9,289 nucleotides of DNA from Bacteroidales bacterium UBA1187 (GTDB taxonomy: Bacteria > Bacteroidota > Bacteroidia > Bacteroidales > Paludibacteraceae): NCBI GenBank assembly GCA_002309835.1, contig DBYL01000035.1, forward strand, positions 1 through 9,289. The letters run 5' to 3'. A program made the translations under genes and the position numbers. How positions within the stretch are numbered: position 1 is the first letter of the stretch; every line of letters begins with the position of its first letter. The notes beneath the pieces were generated by a model. That model was given only the letters and a program-made list of their open reading frames with translations. It searched no databases and was not told the DNA's origin. Positions 1-7,555 of the stretch are shown here, piece by piece.

Positions 1-22
1 AATCTAATACCATGAAAAACAC
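1..22 (-). other. Start of an unidentified transcript cut by the window edge
   Basis: These bases follow the left promoter and should be transcribed leftward. They include an ATG (13-11) that would open a frame beginning Met-Val-Leu-Asp, but the expected leader before it is under ten bases. They could equally be the 5' part of a non-coding leader or stable RNA. Too little is inside the window to decide. Confidence 0.3.
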
Positions 23-24
23 GA

Positions 25-58
25 TGCAAAAGTACTGCTTTTTGACAATATGACCAAA
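25..58 (-). promoter_or_regulatory. Strong Bacteroidetes-type promoter firing leftward off the window
   Basis: Read on the minus strand, a TTTG -33 box (58-55) is followed by a 20-base spacer and a perfect TAnnTTTG -7 box, TACTTTTG (34-27). This is the consensus of the primary sigma factor of Bacteroides and relatives. Transcription should begin near 20-22 and leave the window. The element matches the tRNA promoter at 9218-9249 at 31 of 35 positions, including spacer bases GGTCATAT and AGCAG that are not part of the general consensus. That suggests it drives a highly expressed RNA or leader. It lies downstream of the usp-like gene on the same strand, so it serves the next unit, not the genes in this window. 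Confidence 0.8.
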
Positions 59-63
59 TATTT

Positions 64-97
64 TTACAAAAAAGTGTTATATATTCAATTTTTGTAA
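64..97. repeat. AT-rich inverted repeat between the usp-like gene and the left promoter
   Basis: TTACAAAAA (64-72) is perfectly complementary to TTTTTGTAA (89-97), with a 16-base loop. It sits 24 bp after the stop codon of the last gene in the cluster, so it could act as a weak terminator. It is very AT-rich, however, and no T-run follows it on the minus strand. Alternatively it is part of an A/T-rich upstream element for the promoter at 27-58. The function is not resolved. Confidence 0.35.
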
Positions 98-121
98 TAT
101 TTAGTTAGCAAAAAGGCAGTA

Positions 122-706
122 TTAATCGCATAATGAAAACAAATCCTCTCTTGGATTGACCAACATGACAGGTACAAGTGCCTTTTGGATGGCTTTTCGC
201 TCGGGTGGACCGAACAAAATGTCATCGAGGCCGTAATCACGGCTTGCCGTAAGGATGAGTAAGTCATGTCGGAAGTCACGTTGGCGCTCGGCGGCTTCTT
301 GGGTAAGATGGAACGAATCTTTGCGGGCCATGCAAATCTCATAAGAAATAGGACCGTTATCACTGACAGACCGCTCCGCTGACAGACGTTCGTTCACCGC
401 TTTGATATGGGTGACGATGCGGTTGACGTTATTACGGGCATGCGAACCGTAGTCATTGGCCTGCAGCAGGATGATATGTGCGCCGGTTTTACGCGCGAGA
501 TAAGTGCATATCTCTGCTTTGTAGGTTTCTTCTTCGAGCATGGAGACAGGAACGAGCAGGCGGTTGAGTGGTTTGACATTCATCGTAGAGGTGACGAAGA
601 CATACGGACGTCGTTCCTCACGACATTCGTTGAGATGCTTCTGAATCGTGCGTTTGTCGTTCGCACATTCGATAAGTTTAATATCTTCGTTATTGTCCCA
701 GATCAT
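122..706 (-). CDS. Universal-stress-protein-like protein
   Basis: The 194-residue protein looks like a UspA-fold (adenine nucleotide alpha hydrolase-like) protein. A strand LLVPVSM (50-56) is followed by a helix and strand ending GAHIILLQA (75-83). The C-terminal part has DLLILTAS (148-155) and then LVPVMLVNP (177-185), which match the Usp pattern of a buried Asp strand and a final PVLVV-type strand. The usual ATP-binding signature G-2X-G-9X-G(S/T) is not evident; the corresponding loop reads SRDYGLDDILFGPPERK, so it may belong to the non-ATP-binding type. Residues 34-42 resemble the closing strand of a preceding Usp domain, so this could be the remnant of a tandem Usp. The ATG at 706 was chosen because upstream in-frame sequence lies inside mltG and looks unlike protein; it overlaps mltG by 17 bp, which suggests translational coupling. 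An AGAGAAG stretch lies just upstream. It is the last gene of the cluster. The role is inferred from fold only. Confidence 0.6.
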   Translation of the reverse strand: MIWDNNEDIKLIECANDKRTIQKHLNECREERRPYVFVTSTMNVKPLNRLLVPVSMLEEETYKAEICTYLARKTGAHIILLQANDYGSHARNNVNRIVTHIKAVNERLSAERSVSDNGPISYEICMARKDSFHLTQEAAERQRDFRHDLLILTASRDYGLDDILFGPPERKAIQKALVPVMLVNPREDLFSLCD

Positions 707-1790
707 TTTGTGCTTCTCTTTCGGCTTTGCGCATGGCGTCGAAAGTCTCCCAGTTGATTGTATCCATCGTATAGCGGTACTGCTTTGCCGCGGCTGCATG
801 TGCTCCGTAGGAAGATGAGAAGATATGGGTGTTGTTCAGAGCAGGGTTCGCGCACATGAACAGATAGTCGGTCTTAGGCGCATTAAGGACCATATCCATG
901 GTTTCCGGAGCCGGGCAACGGATAGGTCCGGGAGGCAAGCCGGGATATTTATAGGTGTTATACGGCGAATCGGTAGCCAGATGGCGGTATAGCACGCGGC
1001 GGAGTTTGAAATCGCCCACAGCGTACTTGACGGTAGGACAGGCCTGCAGATGCATGCCTTTATGCACGCGGTTGATATAGAGGCTGGCGATGATCGGCAT
1101 CTCGTTCTTATTATGGCTCTCGCCCTCCACGATAGACGCTACGATCGCCACTTCGATAGGCGTGAGACCGATCGATTCGGCCTTGGCGCGACGCTCCTCG
1201 TTCCAGAAATAATTATACTCCTTCTCCATGCGTTTGAAGAGTTGCTCCGCGGTGATATTCCAATAGACCTCGTAGGTATTGGGAATGAAGAGGCATCGGC
1301 TGGTCTCTTTATTGAGGCCGTACGGGGCGAGGAAAGCATCGTCCTCGAGGCATTGCAGCAGTTCAACGCTATCGAGCAGCAGATGGGTTGTCACCTTACC
1401 GGCCAGTTCTTCGCGCGTCCGCACATAGTGATTCCACGTGATACGCACAGGCGTCTGATAACCATATTTGAGGCGCTCAATGAGTTCTTTGTTACCGAGT
1501 TGGGCATGGAAAGTATAATGACCCGGTTCGGGATAATTAAACGTCATGGCGCGGGCATGCATCGCGAAATCGCGTCGACTACCGATCTCGTAGTCCTGTT
1601 CCAACAGGTTGAGCACGGAGTCGATCGTTGCGCCCGGATAGATGTTATAACTATGTTCCTCTCCATCTAAGGCCCGGAAGTTACTTACCTGCAGGCGGTA
1701 ATACTGCTCTACGACAAACGCGATGACGAGCGCCATTAGGATGCCGATGATAGATAGAACAGAACGAAGGATGTAGCGTTTCTTAACCAT
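690..1790 (-). CDS. mltG: Endolytic murein transglycosylase MltG (YceG family)
   Basis: This 366-residue inner-membrane enzyme cleaves nascent peptidoglycan glycan strands inside the chain, leaving 1,6-anhydro ends and helping to set strand length. Residues 5-27 form one N-terminal membrane anchor; the rest should be periplasmic. A LysM-like region covers about 45-110. The YceG catalytic domain follows, with FIPNTYEVYW (168-177), IVASIVEGES (216-225) holding the expected catalytic Glu222, LQACPTVKYAVG (248-259), SPYNTYKYPGLPPGPI (275-290) and THIFSSSYGAH (321-331), all family hallmarks. Length is normal for the family and nothing looks broken. The ATG at 1790 is 5 bp after the mutS stop, with no clear Shine-Dalgarno sequence, and the 3' end overlaps the usp-like gene. 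Co-expression with mutS is likely from spacing; a functional link is not implied. Confidence 0.95.
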   Translation of the reverse strand: MVKKRYILRSVLSIIGILMALVIAFVVEQYYRLQVSNFRALDGEEHSYNIYPGATIDSVLNLLEQDYEIGSRRDFAMHARAMTFNYPEPGHYTFHAQLGNKELIERLKYGYQTPVRITWNHYVRTREELAGKVTTHLLLDSVELLQCLEDDAFLAPYGLNKETSRCLFIPNTYEVYWNITAEQLFKRMEKEYNYFWNEERRAKAESIGLTPIEVAIVASIVEGESHNKNEMPIIASLYINRVHKGMHLQACPTVKYAVGDFKLRRVLYRHLATDSPYNTYKYPGLPPGPIRCPAPETMDMVLNAPKTDYLFMCANPALNNTHIFSSSYGAHAAAAKQYRYTMDTINWETFDAMRKAEREAQNDLGQ

Positions 1791-1795
1791 AAATA

Positions 1796-4411
1796 TTATT
1801 GTTTGCCGCCGACAAGGCGTTTGATTTCCGATAGTTTATTGAGTGCCTCGAGCGGCGTGAGATTATTGATATCCAGCGATTTGACTTCATCGCGTATCTG
1901 CTCAAGCACAGGATCGTCGAGTTGGAAGAAGCTGAGTTGCATACCTCCGCGCGTCTCACCGATATGATCGGTAGGTTTGGAGAGGTCTCCGTTTTTCGCT
2001 GCGCGCTCGAGGTCCGCGAGGATCTGATTGGCGCGCTCTACGATAGAGGCAGGCATGCCGGCGAGTTTCGCCACATGGATACCGAAACTATGTTCCGAAC
2101 CACCACGCACGAGTTTGCGCAGGAAGATCACTTTGCCGTCCACTTCGCGCACGGAGACATTATAATTGCGGATGCGATCGAAGGTCTTCTCCATCTCGTT
2201 GAGTTCATGATAATGGGTAGCGAAGAGCGTCTTGGCATGTCCGCGGTTCTCATGGATATACTCTACGATTGCCCAAGCGATGGATATACCATCGTATGTA
2301 CTGGTTCCTCGGCCGAGTTCGTCGAAAAGGACGAGGCTGCGCTCGGAGAGATTATTAAGGATCGAGGCCGCTTCATTCATCTCCACCATGAAGGTCGATT
2401 CGCCCATGGAGATGTTGTCGGACGCTCCGACACGTGTGAAGATCTTATCCACCACGCCGATAGACGCACTCTCGGCAGGCACGAACGAACCCATCTGCGC
2501 GAGAAGCACGATGAGCGCGGTCTGGCGGAGTAGGGCAGACTTACCGGCCATGTTCGGTCCGGTGATGATGATGATCTGCTGGCCGTTATTATCAAGCAGC
2601 ACATCGTTGGCAATATATTGCTCGCCCGGCGGCAGCTGTTGCTCGATGACGGGGTGACGGCCTTGACGGATATCGATGACGAGGCTGTCGTTGACATCCG
2701 GACAGACGTATTTATGTTCCGCCGCTACGGTAGCGAACGAGAGGAGGCAGTCGAGTTGGGCGAGTACATTCGCATCGAGTTGCATCTGCGGTACCCATTC
2801 GGAGAGGGCGAGCATGAGTTCCTGATAGAGGCGGTTCTCGATGATCTGGATGCGTTCCTCGGCCGTACGAATCTTCTCTTCGTAGGTCTTCAGTTCCTCA
2901 GTGATATAGCGCTCCGCACCGACCAGCGTCTGCTTGCGGATCCACTCTGCGGGCACTTGGTTCTTGTAGGTATTGCGCACCTCGAGATAATAGCCGAAGA
3001 CATTATTATAGCCGATCTTCAGACTGGTGATACCGGTGGCTTCTATCTCGCGTTGCTGGATCTGCAGCAGGTATTCTTTTCCATCCGATTGGATGGCGCG
3101 GAGTTCATCGAGTTCGGTATCCACGCCGCGGGCGATGATATTCGGTCGTCCTTGTGCCAAAGGCGGGTCAGGCGTTATCTCCCGTTCGATACGCGTGCGC
3201 ATCTCCGAGCAGGCATCGAGTTGCTCGCCCAAGAGGGATAGATAGGCGTTGTCACGTGCTTCTTCGCACACGCGTTTGATAGGCACTACCGCACGTAAAG
3301 CACGAGCAAGTTGTACCATCTCGCGCGGACCGATACGGCCTGTGGAGATTTTGCTGACGATGCGCTCGAGATCGCCCACATCGTTCAGCGCTTCGCGGAT
3401 CGTCTCGCGTGCTTCGGGTTGTCGGAAGAGATGTTCCACTACGGTCTGGCGATTGCGGATAGGGCGCACTTCCTTGAGCGGGAACGCCATCCAGCGATGC
3501 AGTAGACGTCCGCCCATCGGGGTGATCGTGCGGTCGATGATATCATAGAGCGTGCAACTATCTTCGCGTTGCCCGCCGAGCAACTCGAGATTACGGATAG
3601 TGAAGCGGTCAAGCCATACATATTTATCTTCTTCGATACGGCTCAGATGCTGGATATGACCTGTCTGCAGGTGCTGCGTCATATCGAGATACATGAGAAT
3701 ACCCCCTGCGGCAGTGACGCCTGCCGGCATTTTCTCCAGACCAAATCCTTTGAGCGAAGAGACGCCCCAGAGCTTTTGCAGACGCTCCTTGGCAGTAGAT
3801 TCCACGAGCATCCAGTCTTCGAGTTCGAAGGTGAAGAACTTAGAGCCGAAGAGATTCTCCATCTCCGCTTTGCGTCCGCGCAGATGCAGCACTTCTTTCG
3901 GGGCGAAGTTCGTAAGCAGTTTGTCGATATAATCGCTGTCGCCTTGTCCGGCAAGGAACTCACCGGTAGAGATGTCGAGGAAGGCGACGCCTATCTGGTG
4001 TTTGTCAAAATGGATGCAAGCTACCCAGTTGTTCTCTTTCTGAGTGAGGGTGGTATCGGAATAGCTGACACCCGGAGTGACGAGTTCGGTAACGCCGCGT
4101 TTGACGAGTTTCTTCGTCATCTTCGGATCCTCGAGTTGGTCGCAGATAGCTACACGCAGTCCTGCTCGCACGAGTTTGGGCAGATAGGTATCGAGCGCAT
4201 GGAAGGGGAAACCGGCCATCTCTGTGGACTGTTGCCCGCCGTTATTACGATGGGTGAGGGTGATGGCGAGTATCTTACTGGCACGCACGGCATCTTCCGC
4301 GTACGTCTCATAGAAATCGCCGCAACGGAAGAGCAGCATCGCATCGGGATACTGCGCTTTGATGTCTCGGAACTGCTTCATCATCGGGGTTACTTCTTCG
4401 TTTTTCGCCAT
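1796..4411 (-). CDS. mutS: DNA mismatch repair protein MutS
   Basis: MutS recognises mismatches and small insertion/deletion loops and, with ATP and MutL, starts repair. The 871-residue protein has the N-terminal mismatch-binding domain with the Phe-X-Glu motif in GDFYE (31-35; Phe33 and Glu35), then connector, core and clamp regions. The C-terminal ABC-type ATPase has Walker A GPNMAGKS (618-625), the signature STFMVEMNE, Walker B LVLFDELGRGTST (Asp697-Glu698) and ATHYHEL (731-737). All key residues are present and the length is typical of MutS1. I place the start at the ATG at 4411, one base after the receptor stop codon; the frame also opens at a TTG at 4426 inside the receptor gene, but the protein from the ATG (MAKNEEVTPMMKQF) has a normal MutS N-terminus. 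mltG follows after 5 bp. Translation is probably coupled to the upstream receptor gene. Confidence 0.97.
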   Translation of the reverse strand: MAKNEEVTPMMKQFRDIKAQYPDAMLLFRCGDFYETYAEDAVRASKILAITLTHRNNGGQQSTEMAGFPFHALDTYLPKLVRAGLRVAICDQLEDPKMTKKLVKRGVTELVTPGVSYSDTTLTQKENNWVACIHFDKHQIGVAFLDISTGEFLAGQGDSDYIDKLLTNFAPKEVLHLRGRKAEMENLFGSKFFTFELEDWMLVESTAKERLQKLWGVSSLKGFGLEKMPAGVTAAGGILMYLDMTQHLQTGHIQHLSRIEEDKYVWLDRFTIRNLELLGGQREDSCTLYDIIDRTITPMGGRLLHRWMAFPLKEVRPIRNRQTVVEHLFRQPEARETIREALNDVGDLERIVSKISTGRIGPREMVQLARALRAVVPIKRVCEEARDNAYLSLLGEQLDACSEMRTRIEREITPDPPLAQGRPNIIARGVDTELDELRAIQSDGKEYLLQIQQREIEATGITSLKIGYNNVFGYYLEVRNTYKNQVPAEWIRKQTLVGAERYITEELKTYEEKIRTAEERIQIIENRLYQELMLALSEWVPQMQLDANVLAQLDCLLSFATVAAEHKYVCPDVNDSLVIDIRQGRHPVIEQQLPPGEQYIANDVLLDNNGQQIIIITGPNMAGKSALLRQTALIVLLAQMGSFVPAESASIGVVDKIFTRVGASDNISMGESTFMVEMNEAASILNNLSERSLVLFDELGRGTSTYDGISIAWAIVEYIHENRGHAKTLFATHYHELNEMEKTFDRIRNYNVSVREVDGKVIFLRKLVRGGSEHSFGIHVAKLAGMPASIVERANQILADLERAAKNGDLSKPTDHIGETRGGMQLSFFQLDDPVLEQIRDEVKSLDINNLTPLEALNKLSEIKRLVGGKQ

Positions 4412-4412
4412 A

Positions 4413-6857
4413 TTATCGTAAGTCAATCGTTAGTTTCAAGTTAAATCGTCTACCGGTGAGGTAGTTCGGGCTGGCCCATTGTGCGCCGTAGGCATCTGCC
4501 ACCCAGAAATAAGAGTTCACGTTGCGCCAACCGACGAGGTTGAACACCTCAAACTGGATGGCCCATTGCTTGACGTGCTTTGCGCTCTCCGCCCGCATGA
4601 ATTTCGCCGTCTGGGCATTGAAGACGTACGTGGCGCCCAGGTCGATACGCTTATACATTGGCATGCGTCCCCAGGACTGGTTGTTACGCGGGGCGTAGAA
4701 AGGTTGCCCTTCGGAGAACTGCATCTTGAGATGGAACTTGAGTTGTGGCAGTTGCGGGATGTAGTCCTGGAAGAGCATGGTAAAATTCCATCTCTGCTCC
4801 GTTGGAGATGGAATCCATGCTCCGCCTTCTGCGCGCTGCCGCGCCACCATGGTGGAGAAAGAGATCCACGAGTCGGCACCCGGAACGAGTTCACCATATA
4901 ACTTAAGGTCCAGACCTGCGGCATAGCCTTGGGCATCGTTACGTCCCGAATAGCGTACACGCACGTTTTCCACCGTATAACTCTCCATGCGGTCGATGTA
5001 CTTATAATAGCCTTCGGCTGTCAGCTTGAACGGTCGTCCCCATGCGCGGAAGTAATAATCGCTGCCGAGCACGACATGTACCGAACGCTGGGCCTTGAGG
5101 TCGCGGTTGAGTTGGATGCGTGTCACGCCAAAAGCATCGGTAATGGTGTCACGCAACTCTTTATAGAACGGCGCTTGGTAATAGAGGCCGGTAGCGAGGC
5201 GGAAGCAGAAATCACGTTTCCATCCGGGAATCCATTCGATGGATGCACGGGGAGAAGGCAGCACTTCGTTATTCCAACTCCACCACTGCAGTCGTCCGCC
5301 AACGGTAAGTATCCATTGACCAGAAGTGGTATTCCATTTATGTTCGTTGAGGATATAAGCCTGCAGTCGTGCGCTACGCATGGCGGTGTCGCCTCGCATG
5401 GTATAATAGAGTTCCATCGAATGACCGTCGTTGGGCAGCGAATAGCCGGCGGAGTCCCGCCATTCCCATTCGGATATATGGTCGCGCAGCAGTTCCGCTT
5501 GTCCGCTAATACCCCAGCGTAAACTATTGGCGCCGCGCGTCCAAGTGCCGTTATGGGCAAGGGTGATGACCCCCGCCTCGAGGTTATTGCGCGCATGTTG
5601 GTGATAAACACCGGTACCAAGTACGTTGGACGTCTCGGCGTTGAGGCTTGTCAGTTCTTCATTTGCATCCTTGGCGGCGGACTGCGCGTCACCATTGGAA
5701 AGAACATATACACCGGTGATGTCGAATGTCTCGCGTTCGTTGGTGTAGAATCCGCTGAGGTCAAAACCGATCTCCACTTCATCGCTCACCTTGCCTTTGG
5801 CGCTGAGTGCAGCAAAGGCTGTGAGGAACTTATCTTTCTCTTGTCCCTCGTAATAGATATTGAGCGTCTTGGCATTCTGTCCGCCGAAGGACTCGCTGAG
5901 GCTATCGGGCGTGAAACGGTAGTCATTCTGGCTGACATTGCCAAGGAAGGACATCTGCCATGTCGGCGCTACTTTCCAAGTGATATAGGTCTGATAATCG
6001 AGGTAGGTAGGCTGGTAATTACCGGCCGTGGCGAGTCCGCCAAGCATATATTTGGAGGTCTTATACCGCAGGCCGTGCATCTGGGAATACGTACTGTCTC
6101 CGTGACCGACATAGACTTGCGCCCCGAGAAGACTGGCGCTGAGGCTGGCTTCGAAAGCCTGTGGACGTTTGTAGCGGATATCGAGCACCGATGACATCTT
6201 ATCGCCGAACTGCGCACTGTATCCGCCGGCTGAGAAGTTGACATTCTCTACCATTTCGGGGTTGACGAACGAGAGTCCTTCTTGTTGGCCGCTGCGGATG
6301 AGTAGGGGACGATGGACTTCGATGCCGTTGACATAGACGGAGTTCTCGTCAAACGAACCGCCACGGACATTATATTGCGAGCTGAGTTCGTTGGTCTGAC
6401 TGACACCCGCGAAGGTGATGAGCAGCGATTCAATGGAGCCTCCGGTGGCATCGGGCATGATACGGGTAGTGGAAGCATCAATGCGGTCCATGGTACCTTG
6501 GGTGTGCTTTATTCCGCGCACTTCAATCTCCGCCAGCACCTGTTCGTCCGTAAGGAGCTGGACGTTGATATTCAATACATCATGCAGGTCGATGATGCGC
6601 TGCTGTACCGTGGTATAACCGATCATCGAATAGTTGAGTACGACGGTGTCCGCTTCGTCCAGGAGCAGTTCGTAATAGCCGTTTTTGTTAGTAGAAGTAC
6701 CGATAGGCCGATCGGCATTGAGAACCGCCACGTTCGCCAACTCGATACCTATATTATCCTGGTCCACGACATATCCGTACACGCGGGCACTGCGCGCGTA
6801 CAGAGAGCCTACACCGCACACAAGCAAAAACAATAATATGGCGATTTTTTTTGTCAT
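4413..6857 (-). CDS. TonB-dependent outer-membrane receptor with CarboxypepD_reg-like domain
   Basis: The 814-residue protein is a TonB-dependent outer-membrane transporter of unknown substrate. A signal peptide spans 1-21 (basic MTKK, hydrophobic core, likely cleavage after LYA). Residues about 25-102 form a CarboxypepD_reg-like beta domain (VYGYVVDQDN..., STNKNGYYELLL), common on Bacteroidetes receptors. The plug covers about 110-228, with a conserved YNVRGGSFDENSVYVNGIEV stretch (162-181) and FSAGGYSAQFGDKMSSVLDIRY (208-229). The rest is a beta-barrel of about 585 residues rich in alternating aromatic strands, ending LTIDLR. It is shorter than SusC-type receptors and has no susD partner here, so a polysaccharide-utilisation role is not supported. 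Cys14 lies within the signal core without a lipobox. The ATG at 6857 is 20 bp after ysxC; mutS starts 1 bp after its stop. Metal, cofactor or peptide uptake are all possible. Confidence 0.92.
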   Translation of the reverse strand: MTKKIAILLFLLVCGVGSLYARSARVYGYVVDQDNIGIELANVAVLNADRPIGTSTNKNGYYELLLDEADTVVLNYSMIGYTTVQQRIIDLHDVLNINVQLLTDEQVLAEIEVRGIKHTQGTMDRIDASTTRIMPDATGGSIESLLITFAGVSQTNELSSQYNVRGGSFDENSVYVNGIEVHRPLLIRSGQQEGLSFVNPEMVENVNFSAGGYSAQFGDKMSSVLDIRYKRPQAFEASLSASLLGAQVYVGHGDSTYSQMHGLRYKTSKYMLGGLATAGNYQPTYLDYQTYITWKVAPTWQMSFLGNVSQNDYRFTPDSLSESFGGQNAKTLNIYYEGQEKDKFLTAFAALSAKGKVSDEVEIGFDLSGFYTNERETFDITGVYVLSNGDAQSAAKDANEELTSLNAETSNVLGTGVYHQHARNNLEAGVITLAHNGTWTRGANSLRWGISGQAELLRDHISEWEWRDSAGYSLPNDGHSMELYYTMRGDTAMRSARLQAYILNEHKWNTTSGQWILTVGGRLQWWSWNNEVLPSPRASIEWIPGWKRDFCFRLATGLYYQAPFYKELRDTITDAFGVTRIQLNRDLKAQRSVHVVLGSDYYFRAWGRPFKLTAEGYYKYIDRMESYTVENVRVRYSGRNDAQGYAAGLDLKLYGELVPGADSWISFSTMVARQRAEGGAWIPSPTEQRWNFTMLFQDYIPQLPQLKFHLKMQFSEGQPFYAPRNNQSWGRMPMYKRIDLGATYVFNAQTAKFMRAESAKHVKQWAIQFEVFNLVGWRNVNSYFWVADAYGAQWASPNYLTGRRFNLKLTIDLR

Positions 6858-6862
6858 ATCGT

Positions 6863-6886
6863 CATGACGTCATGTCGTTATAACGA
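6863..6886. repeat. Two abutting 12-bp perfect palindromes in the ysxC-receptor junction
   Basis: CATGACGTCATG (6863-6874) and TCGTTATAACGA (6875-6886) are both perfect palindromes with no base between them. They fill most of the 20-bp gap and run into the ysxC stop codon. They could be operator half-sites, an mRNA processing or attenuation structure before the receptor, or coincidence. Neither has a T-run typical of an intrinsic terminator. Confidence 0.5.
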
Positions 6887-7471
6887 TCGGTTTATTTCTT
6901 CGATATATTGTGTGAGTTCTTCGCCTCCGAGTCCGTTCTCGGAAGAGGTGATAAATACCGGCGGCAGTTCTTCCCAATCCTCGAGCAGTCGGTTTTTATA
7001 CGCTTCTACATTCTCTTGCAATCGCATGCGCCCGAGTTTGTCGGCTTTGGTGAACACGATAGCGAAGGGCACTCCGTTCTCTCCGAGCCAGGCCATGAAC
7101 TCGAGGTCGATCTTCTGCGCCTCATGGCGGCAGTCGAGCAAGACGAACAGGCACACCATCTCTTCTCGCAAGAGGCAGTACCGTTCGATCATGCGCCGAA
7201 GCGCTTCGCGCTGTTTCTGGCCCGCTTGTGCGTATCCATACCCGGGCAGGTCCACCAGATACCATTCGTCATTAATCAGAAAATGATTGATGAGCAGCGT
7301 CTTACCGGGTTTCTGACTGGTTTTCGCGAGTTTGGGGTTATGGCACAGCATATTGATGAGCGAGGATTTGCCCACATTACTGCGGCCGATGAAGGCGAAC
7401 TCGGGTTTGCCGGTTTTCGGACAATCCTTCACGTCCGGACTGGAGATGATATATTGCGCGGATTTGATCAT
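6878..7471 (-). CDS. ysxC: Ribosome biogenesis GTPase YsxC/EngB
   Basis: This 197-residue single-domain TRAFAC-class GTPase (YsxC/EngB/YihA family) is needed for late assembly of the large ribosomal subunit in the cytoplasm and is essential in several bacteria. The G motifs are intact: G1 GRSNVGKSS (29-37), the G2 region TSQKPGKT (51-58), G3 DLPG (74-77) followed by the family-typical YGYA, G4 TKAD (141-144) and G5 TSS (175-177). Length is normal. The ATG at 7471 follows a repeat-filled spacer with no recognisable Shine-Dalgarno sequence and no TAnnTTTG promoter, so it may depend on read-through from cstA. The receptor gene begins 20 bp downstream. Confidence 0.96.
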   Translation of the reverse strand: MIKSAQYIISSPDVKDCPKTGKPEFAFIGRSNVGKSSLINMLCHNPKLAKTSQKPGKTLLINHFLINDEWYLVDLPGYGYAQAGQKQREALRRMIERYCLLREEMVCLFVLLDCRHEAQKIDLEFMAWLGENGVPFAIVFTKADKLGRMRLQENVEAYKNRLLEDWEELPPVFITSSENGLGGEELTQYIEEINRSL

Positions 7472-7472
7472 G

Positions 7473-7522
7473 CAGTATTCAGTTTTCAGTATTCAGCATT
7501 CAGCTTTTCACCTTTAACCTGT
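7473..7522. repeat. Heptanucleotide repeat tract upstream of ysxC
   Basis: On the plus strand seven period-7 units run from 7473: CAGTATT, CAGTTTT, CAGTATT, CAGCATT, CAGCTTT, then after one extra T CACCTTT and AACCTGT. Units share a loose pattern of pyrimidine/purine-A-G/C followed by T-rich bases. The tract ends one base before the ysxC start codon region, so it forms the leader immediately upstream of that gene. Units are too diverged for it to be a fresh slippage product. Confidence 0.75.
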
Positions 7523-7523
7523 A

Positions 7524-7555
7524 GGCGCTTGCGCCGTCCTATAGCGAAGCGTCCT
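7524..7555. repeat. GC-rich hairpin module between heptamer tracts
   Basis: GGCGC (7524-7528) pairs with GCGCC (7531-7535) around a tiny loop. It is followed by two copies of CGTCCT (7535-7540 and 7550-7555), spaced 15 bases apart, with AGCGAAGCG between them. The block is GC-rich between T/C-rich heptamer tracts on either side, suggesting a composite intergenic repeat. It is not followed by a run of U in the direction of cstA transcription, so it is a poor intrinsic terminator. Confidence 0.5.

Noticed and set aside
64..97. Intrinsic terminator for the minus-strand cluster
   Set aside because: The stem is AT-rich with a long loop and no following U-run on the minus strand, so it is listed only as an inverted repeat.
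707..799. Extension of the usp-like protein upstream to 799
   Set aside because: This would overlap mltG by more than 100 bp, and the added residues look like antisense or shifted-frame translation rather than protein.
1050..1670. A 206-codon plus-strand frame antisense to mltG
   Set aside because: It is a shadow of mltG, with no promoter or recognisable domain.
4412..4426. TTG at 4426 as the mutS start
   Set aside because: A normal ATG at 4411 gives a typical MutS N-terminus and lies just after the receptor stop.
3569..4444. A 291-codon open frame on the plus strand, antisense to the 5' part of mutS
   Set aside because: It lies wholly over a fully conserved MutS coding region, the protein resembles no family I know, and long antisense frames are common where codon bias removes stops.
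4413..6857. SusC-type receptor of a polysaccharide utilisation locus
   Set aside because: The protein is too short, and no susD-like, glycoside hydrolase or regulator genes are adjacent.
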